A stretch of 64,000 nt of DNA from Paragemmobacter sp943370085 (GTDB taxonomy: Bacteria > Pseudomonadota > Alphaproteobacteria > Rhodobacterales > Rhodobacteraceae), in NCBI GenBank assembly GCA_943370085.1, contig CALRPT020000002.1, positions 62,001 through 126,000 of the forward strand, read 5' to 3'. Numbering within the stretch: the first letter of the stretch is position 1; each line of letters begins with the position of its first letter. The notes beneath the pieces were generated by a model. It was not told where the DNA came from and searched no databases. It saw nothing but the letters and a program-made list of their open reading frames with translations. Made by a program: the position numbers and the translations under genes. Positions 58,960 to 64,000 of the stretch are shown here, piece by piece.

Positions 58960-59763
58960 TTAAGTGGACGCGGGGGGCGTGTGCGCCTCGAACCAGTTGC
59001 AGGTGGCCTCAAGTTCCACATCGCGGAAGTCGATGCCGGGCAGGACCAGCACGGTGGAGGGATCATCGGTGATCTGACCGGCGACAAAGACCGAGGCTTC
59101 GGGGCGGGCGTCGGTGACCGACACGACAAGGCGGCCAAGCTGTTCCAGCGATTGCGAGGAGCCTGCGGCGAAGCCGAAGATCCGGTCGGTGGAGCCTTTG
59201 AAATGTTCGCACAGCTCTTCGTTGGTGTAGCCGATAAGGAGCGTGATATCCCAGCCGCGCGCGCGGAACACGTCGGCGGCGGCGGAGATGGCCAGCGTGT
59301 GCATGTCGCCCGGCACGAGGGCAAAGGTGGCCGATTTGCGCAGGCCGTGATCGGGCATGGAAGTGGGGCGGCGGCGGTAGCGCAGGAAGGAATAGATGCG
59401 CGACGCGCCGATGGTGGCGGCCTGATAGGTGACGGTGCCCGCGTTCCACAGCGCGCCGATTTCGCGGGCAATGGGGCCGAGCCGTTCGGACAGGAACCAG
59501 TCCAGTTCGCGCAGGGGATCATCCAGCGATTCAAGTGCGGAGAACGCGTCTGCCTCAGAGCCGGAAGTGAGGACGAGGGCGGCGGATTTGACCGCCTCCA
59601 ATTCGCGGGCTTCGCGCAGTTCGGCGGCGCGGCGGGCCACGCGTTGCAAAACCTCGCTTGCCAGTGAGGTGACATGACCGCGTGAATCGCCGTGTCGTTT
59701 CCGGACAGAGCTTTGTTCTGTCAGGGTCCTTGCAAGGTTCTGATCGTCGTATTCGGATGGCAT
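58960..59763 (-). CDS. cobalamin-binding-domain protein, 267 aa
   Basis: A 267-residue protein with a C-terminal B12-binding-like Rossmann part (VPGDMHTLAISAAADVFRARG, the DxHxxG position reading DMHTLA so the last Gly is missing) and a helical N-terminal region. It resembles the AerR/PpaA-type and other SCHIC-like cobalamin sensors used in light or redox regulation, but I cannot place it precisely. It is convergent with the GlxA-type gene. Confidence 0.7.
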   Translation of the reverse strand: MPSEYDDQNLARTLTEQSSVRKRHGDSRGHVTSLASEVLQRVARRAAELREARELEAVKSAALVLTSGSEADAFSALESLDDPLRELDWFLSERLGPIAREIGALWNAGTVTYQAATIGASRIYSFLRYRRRPTSMPDHGLRKSATFALVPGDMHTLAISAAADVFRARGWDITLLIGYTNEELCEHFKGSTDRIFGFAAGSSQSLEQLGRLVVSVTDARPEASVFVAGQITDDPSTVLVLPGIDFRDVELEATCNWFEAHTPPAST

Positions 59764-59915
59764 TCTGATTATCGGGGGCTGTAAGACGCCCCTCTCCGGT
59801 TCCCTGTCTTATTGGGCACACAGGCGGGGTTGGAAGTCAATCCGGGAATGCCGTCCGGGGCCGCTCAGGCCGCCTTGCGGGGGGCGGCGTTTCGACCCAG
59901 AAAGGGGTGGCCGGG

Positions 59916-60668
59916 ATGCGGCGCGTGGGGGCGGAAATGGCGGAAACTGCGGGGGAACGTCTGGCGCTGATTGATGTTGCGCGGACGGTGGCGCTGCTGG
60001 GCATGGCGGTGTTTCACTTCGTGTTCGATCTGGAATTGTTCGGGTATCTGGAGCCGGGCACGACGGTCACGGGTGGCTGGGCGCTGTTCGCGCGGCTGGT
60101 GGCGGGGTCATTCCTGTTTCTGTCGGGGGTGAGTCTGGTGCTGGCGCATGGCACGGCGATTCGCTGGCCGGGGGTGTGGCGGCGGTTGGGCAAGCTGGTT
60201 GTGGCGGCGGCTTTGGTGAGCCTGGGCACCTATGTGGCCTTTCCGCAGGCCTTTGTGTTTTTCGGCATTCTGCATTCCATCGCGTTGTGCGGGCTGATCG
60301 GGCTGGCGCTGATCCGGGTGCCGGGGGTGGTGCTGCTGCTGCTGGCCGTGGCGGTGGTGGCGGTGGACCGGAGCGTTACACTTGAGGCGCTGAATTCGCG
60401 CTGGCTGGCTTGGACGGGGCTGCACGCGGTCAACCCCTGGGCGGTGGATTTCGTGCCTGTGTTTCCCTGGCTGGGCGCGGTGCTGGCCGGGATGGGGGCG
60501 GCGAAGCTGGCGGCGGCGGCGGGGCTTTGGGATCGGGCGCGCGCTGTGCCAGCGGGGCCTTGGCTGCGGCGGCTGGCCTGGCCGGGGCGGAATTCGCTGG
60601 TGATCTATCTGGTGCACCAGCCGGTGCTGATCGGGCTGGTCTGGGCGGTGACGATGGGTTTGCGCTGA
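59916..60668 (+). CDS. DUF1624 / heparan-alpha-glucosaminide N-acetyltransferase-like membrane protein
   Basis: A 250-residue integral membrane protein with about seven helices. It starts with the family motif RLALIDVARTVALLGMAVFHFVFDL cut at LL/GMAVFH; HSIALCGLIG and a final NSLVIYLVHQPVLIGLV follow. The role of bacterial members is not established; acyl transfer to sugars is a possibility. Start is ATG 59916 or ATG 59937. Its stop lies in an 18-bp palindrome shared with the convergent permease gene. Confidence 0.82.
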   Translation: MRRVGAEMAETAGERLALIDVARTVALLGMAVFHFVFDLELFGYLEPGTTVTGGWALFARLVAGSFLFLSGVSLVLAHGTAIRWPGVWRRLGKLVVAAALVSLGTYVAFPQAFVFFGILHSIALCGLIGLALIRVPGVVLLLLAVAVVAVDRSVTLEALNSRWLAWTGLHAVNPWAVDFVPVFPWLGAVLAGMGAAKLAAAAGLWDRARAVPAGPWLRRLAWPGRNSLVIYLVHQPVLIGLVWAVTMGLR

Positions 60669-60677
60669 TCAGCGCAA
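60660..60677. promoter_or_regulatory. perfect 18-bp palindrome spanning two convergent stop codons
   Basis: TTGCGCTGATCAGCGCAA contains both TGA stops back to back. It could form a hairpin at each transcript's 3' end. Confidence 0.6.
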
Positions 60678-61640
60678 CCGGAGCGCGCGGCGGCCGATCG
60701 CGCTGACCGAGACGGCGATCAGAATGATCGCGCCCACCAGAACCTGACGAACATAGCTGTCGACTTGCATCTGCGTCAGGCCGTTGTCGAGCACGCCCAG
60801 CGTGATGACGCCGGCGACGGTGGCCAGCACATGCGGTTGGCCATCGCGGGTGACGGTCATGCCCAGAAACACAGCGGCGATGGCGGTGAGCATCAGCCCA
60901 TCGCCCTGCACCGGATTGGCCGACGCGACGCGGGCGGCATACATCAGCCCGGCAATCGCCGCCCCCAGCCCGGTGATGGCAAAAGCCGACAAGCGCAGGG
61001 CGCGGGTGCGGACACCCGCCAGACGCGCGGCCTCGGCATTGCCGCCGATGGCATAGAGGCGGCGGCCATAGGTGGTGTGTTCGAGGATCACCCAGATGAT
61101 CAGCGTGATGAGCGCGGCAAGCAGGGTGAGCGCGGGCAGGATCAGGGGCTTGTCGTCCAGCGTGCCGACGGCCATGCCGCCGCGCGCGAAATCGGCAAAG
61201 GCCTGCGGGATGTCGCGGCCGAAGATGGTTTTCCCGCCCGAGATCAGGAAGGCCGCGCCAGAGAACATGGTCAGCGTGGCCAGCGTGGCGACGAAGGGCA
61301 GGATGCCGATCAGGCTGACGAGGATGCCGTTGAACAGCCCGCCGATGATCCCGGCAAGAAGGGCCGCGCCAAGGGCGGCGGCGATGGGCCAATCCTGCGT
61401 GAAGAGGATCGCCGCGATGACGCCCGCGAGCGAGGCCATGGCGCCGACCGACAGATCGAAATCACCCATGACCATGACCACGGTCATGGTGACGGCGACC
61501 ACGGTCAGCATGGAAAGCTGCTGGCTGATATTGAGCCAGTTGCGCGCGGTCATGAAGGTATCGGGCAGCGCGATCCAGAAGAAGACGATGATCGAGGCCA
61601 TGCCAAGGAGCGAGCCATAGCGTTTGAGGAGGGCGGCCAT
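60669..61640 (-). CDS. RbsC-type sugar ABC transporter permease
   Basis: A 323-residue permease of the ribose/xylose/galactose type (BPD_transp_2), with about nine to ten helices, VMVMGDFDLSVGAMASLAGVIAA cut at LSVGA, GGLFNGILVSLIGILPFVATLATL, and GGNAEAARLAGV. It starts two bases after the ATPase stop. The sugar cannot be told from sequence. Confidence 0.92.
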   Translation of the reverse strand: MAALLKRYGSLLGMASIIVFFWIALPDTFMTARNWLNISQQLSMLTVVAVTMTVVMVMGDFDLSVGAMASLAGVIAAILFTQDWPIAAALGAALLAGIIGGLFNGILVSLIGILPFVATLATLTMFSGAAFLISGGKTIFGRDIPQAFADFARGGMAVGTLDDKPLILPALTLLAALITLIIWVILEHTTYGRRLYAIGGNAEAARLAGVRTRALRLSAFAITGLGAAIAGLMYAARVASANPVQGDGLMLTAIAAVFLGMTVTRDGQPHVLATVAGVITLGVLDNGLTQMQVDSYVRQVLVGAIILIAVSVSAIGRRALRLR

Positions 61641-61642
61641 GG

Positions 61643-63148
61643 TCAGGTGTCCTTTGCGTAGCAGGCTGTCAGAAGCGCGGCCTCGGTCAATCCGTCGGTG
61701 GGCAGGGTGGCGGTGATGCGGCCTGCCGTCAGGATGGCGATGCGGTCGGACAGGCCGATGAGTTCGGGCAGATCGGAGGAGACGAGGATCACGGCGGTGC
61801 CTTGGGCGGCAGCGGCGCGGATGAGGGTGTAGATGTCAAACTTTGCGCCCACGTCGACGCCGCGCGTGGGTTCATCCAAAAGGAGCAGGCGCGGATTGGC
61901 GGCCATGGCGCGGGCAAACAGCACCTTTTGCTGATTGCCGCCCGAAAGTTCGGCCACGGGCTGATCGGGGCCGGTGGATTTGAGGCGGACCTCATCCGAC
62001 AGGCGGCGGGTGAGGGTGGCGGTGGCGCGGCGGTTGACGATGCCTGCGCGGGAGAGGCGGGCGAGGTGCGGCAGGGCGATGGTTTCCGACAGGGCGCGGG
62101 CGGGCATGACGCCCTCGGCCCGGCGTTCGCGGGGGATGTAGGCGATGCCTGCCGCCCAGGCGGCTGTGGGGGTGGAGGGGAGGGGTTGGCCATTCAGGGT
62201 GGCGGTGCCCTTGCGGGGCAGCGCGCCGATGAGGGCGCGCAGCAGCGCGGCGCGGCCGGAGCCGGAGAGACCCGCGATGCCGAGGATTTCGCCGGGGGCG
62301 AGGTCGAGGGAGATGCCATGAAGGCCAGGGGCGGAGAGGTCGCGCAGGGTGAGGATGGGGGGGCTTGTTGCGTGGGAGCCGCGCGGGGGGAAAAGGTCGG
62401 ACAGGGCGCGGCCTGTCATGTCCTGGATGATCTGGCCGCGTGTGGTCTCGGCCCGCGGGTGGGTGGCGACATGGGCGCCGTCGCGCAGGGTGGTGATGCG
62501 GTCGGCCAGCGCCATCACCTCATCCATCCGGTGCGAGACGTAGAGGATGGCCGCACCTTGGGCCTTGAGTGTGGCGATGGCAGCGAAGAGGCGGGCGGAT
62601 TCGGCATCGGTGAGGGCGGCGGTCGGCTCATCCAGGACATAGAGCCAGGGGGCGGGGGCTGCGGGCAGAAGGGTGGCGGCGATGCGGACCAGCATCTGGT
62701 CGCCGGGGCCGAAGGTGGCCATGAGGGCATCGGTGGGGATGTGCTCTGCGCCAAGGCGGGACAGGGCCGTTGCTGCTGCGCGGTGCAGGGCGGACCAGTG
62801 GACGAGGCCCCGGAGCAGGCCGGGGCGGCGCGGATAGGGGCGGGCGAGGTGCATGTTTTCCGCCACGCTTAACGCGGGGACGATTTGGAGCTCCTGATGC
62901 AGGAAGCGGAAGCCTGCGGCGGTGGCGGCGGCGGGGGTGCCGAGGGGGAGGGGCGTGCCGTCCAGCAGGATGGTGCCGGCGTCAGGCTGTTCGAGGCCTG
63001 CAAGGATGCGGATCAGGGTGCTTTTGCCCGCGCCGTTTTCGCCCATCAGGGCATGCACCTCACCCCCGCGCAGATCAAGCGCTGCGCCCGTCAGGGCGCG
63101 GGTGGGGCCGTAGGATTTGGCAAGGCCCGTGATCGAGAGATGCGGCAT
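61643..63148 (-). CDS. RbsA-type sugar ABC transporter ATP-binding protein
   Basis: A 501-residue protein with two ATPase domains. The first has Walker A MGENGAGKST (about 33-42) but a degenerate signature (FGPGDQMLVRIA) with VLDEPTAALTD. The second has a degenerate Walker A as GLSGSGRAAL, signature LSGGNQQKV and LLLDEPTRGVDVG. That asymmetry is normal in this family. It belongs to the three-gene sugar transporter unit. Confidence 0.93.
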   Translation of the reverse strand: MPHLSITGLAKSYGPTRALTGAALDLRGGEVHALMGENGAGKSTLIRILAGLEQPDAGTILLDGTPLPLGTPAAATAAGFRFLHQELQIVPALSVAENMHLARPYPRRPGLLRGLVHWSALHRAAATALSRLGAEHIPTDALMATFGPGDQMLVRIAATLLPAAPAPWLYVLDEPTAALTDAESARLFAAIATLKAQGAAILYVSHRMDEVMALADRITTLRDGAHVATHPRAETTRGQIIQDMTGRALSDLFPPRGSHATSPPILTLRDLSAPGLHGISLDLAPGEILGIAGLSGSGRAALLRALIGALPRKGTATLNGQPLPSTPTAAWAAGIAYIPRERRAEGVMPARALSETIALPHLARLSRAGIVNRRATATLTRRLSDEVRLKSTGPDQPVAELSGGNQQKVLFARAMAANPRLLLLDEPTRGVDVGAKFDIYTLIRAAAAQGTAVILVSSDLPELIGLSDRIAILTAGRITATLPTDGLTEAALLTACYAKDT

Positions 63149-63170
63149 GGGGGTCAGGGCAAGGGGGGTG

Positions 63171-63192
63171 CGGGGGGGCGGTTGCCCCCCCG
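63171..63192 (-). terminator. GC-rich hairpin between the binding-protein and ATPase genes
   Basis: Nine-base arms CGGGGGGGC and GCCCCCCCG with a GGTT-type loop, inside the operon. Such hairpins after a binding-protein gene often stabilise that part of the message or attenuate downstream expression. Confidence 0.6.
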
Positions 63193-63203
63193 CTGTGCCG
63201 GGG

Positions 63204-64000
63204 TCATTCAGCGGCGTTGGCCGATGTGATCAGCTTGGTGGGCACGTAGATCACGTTGGCCTTCAGGGTTTCTCCGGCAAGAACGCGGGCGACGGTATCG
63301 GCGGTCGTCGCCCCGATGCCTGCGAAATTCTGCGCGACGGAGGCTTCGAAATTGCCGCCCGTGGCGATGGCGTCGCGGGCCTGCGGGTTGGCGTCGATGC
63401 CGGTGATGACGATGCCTTCGCCCTGGCGGCCTGCGGCTTCGATCGCTTGCAGGGCACCAAGCGCGGGCTGGTCCCAGGCGGCCCAGACGGCCTTGATGCT
63501 GCCGGGTTCGGGGTTGGCGGCGAGGATCGCCTCCATCTTGGCGCGGCTGTCGGCGATGCCGCCATCGGCCACATCGGGGGTGACGCGGTCAAGGACCGCG
63601 ATGTCGGGGTGGTTGACAAAGACGGCATCCGCGATGGCACCGCGCACTTGAACGGGGGGGAAGGCGTCGAAGACGAACATCACCACATTGCCCGCCCCGC
63701 CGATGCGGTTGGCGACATAGACGGCAGTTTCGGCGGCCATGGCGTAACCGTTGGAGGTGACATTGGCCTGAATGCGCGGGTCGGCCCCGGCGTCCATGCC
63801 GAAGACGGGGATATTGGCCGCGACGGCGGCATCAAGTCCTGCGCCGACCTGTGCGGGATCGACGTTCAGGACGATGGCATCGACGCCCTGCGTCGCGGCG
63901 TCTTCCATGCGCGAGATGACTGCTGCGACGTCACCAGCGGTGTCGATGACGTTGACGGTCCAGCCAAGTTCAGTCGCGCGGGCCTCAAAAGCCTCGACAT
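63204..64000 (-). CDS. RbsB-type sugar ABC transporter substrate-binding protein (5' end outside window)
   Basis: The last 265 or so codons of a periplasmic sugar-binding protein of the LacI/RbsB type. Recognisable parts are GVDAIVLNVDPAQVGAGLDAA cut at DPAQ, NIPVFGMDAGADP, AVWAAWDQPALGALQAI and VITGIDANPQ. The reading frame continues through 64000 without a stop, so the signal peptide and N-terminus lie to the right. It is the first gene of the transporter unit. Confidence 0.92.
   Translation of the reverse strand, partial: VEAFEARATELGWTVNVIDTAGDVAAVISRMEDAATQGVDAIVLNVDPAQVGAGLDAAVAANIPVFGMDAGADPRIQANVTSNGYAMAAETAVYVANRIGGAGNVVMFVFDAFPPVQVRGAIADAVFVNHPDIAVLDRVTPDVADGGIADSRAKMEAILAANPEPGSIKAVWAAWDQPALGALQAIEAAGRQGEGIVITGIDANPQARDAIATGGNFEASVAQNFAGIGATTADTVARVLAGETLKANVIYVPTKLITSANAAE

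Overview
The window is high-GC alphaproteobacterial chromosome, most likely from the Rhodobacteraceae/Paracoccaceae (Rhodobacter/Gemmobacter-type). The reasons are the gene families present (an NDUFA12-type complex I subunit beside MlaD and DUF2155 genes, aat next to accC-accB, a GapR-type protein, an NMT1/THI5-type transporter beside pyrimidine genes), the frequent GTG/TTG starts with 4-nt stop/start overlaps, and a family of short intergenic repeats. These assignments come from reading the sequence and recalling families; no search was run.

Layout. 1-3316 is an AT-richer island that abuts the 3' end of a tRNA-Asn. It holds genes of unknown function, a lipoprotein, and a tight three-gene unit (small membrane protein, DUF2188, TIR/deoxyribosyltransferase-like protein) on the same strand as the tRNA. 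3462-12197 is ordinary chromosome: an MBL hydrolase, an EnvZ-like kinase, a CAP protein, a YnjBCD-type ABC transporter, a CDP-alcohol phosphatidyltransferase, and a photolyase-like protein whose two domains appear in swapped order. 12452-18501 is core housekeeping: clpP, clpX, NDUFA12, MlaD, DUF2155, aat, accC-accB.

18700-34921 is a pyrimidine catabolism region. PreT and PreA (NAD-dependent dihydropyrimidine dehydrogenase), dihydropyrimidinase and a beta-ureidopropionase-type amidohydrolase make up the reductive pathway. Two RutR-like TetR regulators, two RutR-type operators and an ABC transporter with an NMT1/THI5-like binding protein go with it. Smaller accessory genes lie between, including a 29-residue membrane protein.

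35121-49126 holds a regulatory block (ScfR/RamB-like regulator, single receiver, 88-residue membrane protein, SLC5-type sensor kinase), a lone FliM/FliN-like protein, a sulfide-detoxification operon (persulfide-dioxygenase-like MBL, two YeeE/YedE genes, a TIGR01244 protein), a DksA-like zinc-finger gene, a fatty-acid oxidation protein with a degenerate dehydrogenase half, gapR, and an iron-type ABC permease.

49184-55391 is a 6.1-kb integrative element in a tRNA-Thr(TGT) gene. It has an 18-bp duplicated tRNA 3' end, a tyrosine integrase, a serine recombinase, matching triplets of putative integrase arm sites at both ends, imperfect tandem repeats, and a cargo of small proteins without clear function.

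55667-64000 returns to chromosome: creatinase with a divergent LysR gene, a GlxA-type AraC regulator, a B12-binding-domain protein, a DUF1624-type membrane protein, and an RbsABC-type sugar transporter that runs off the right edge.
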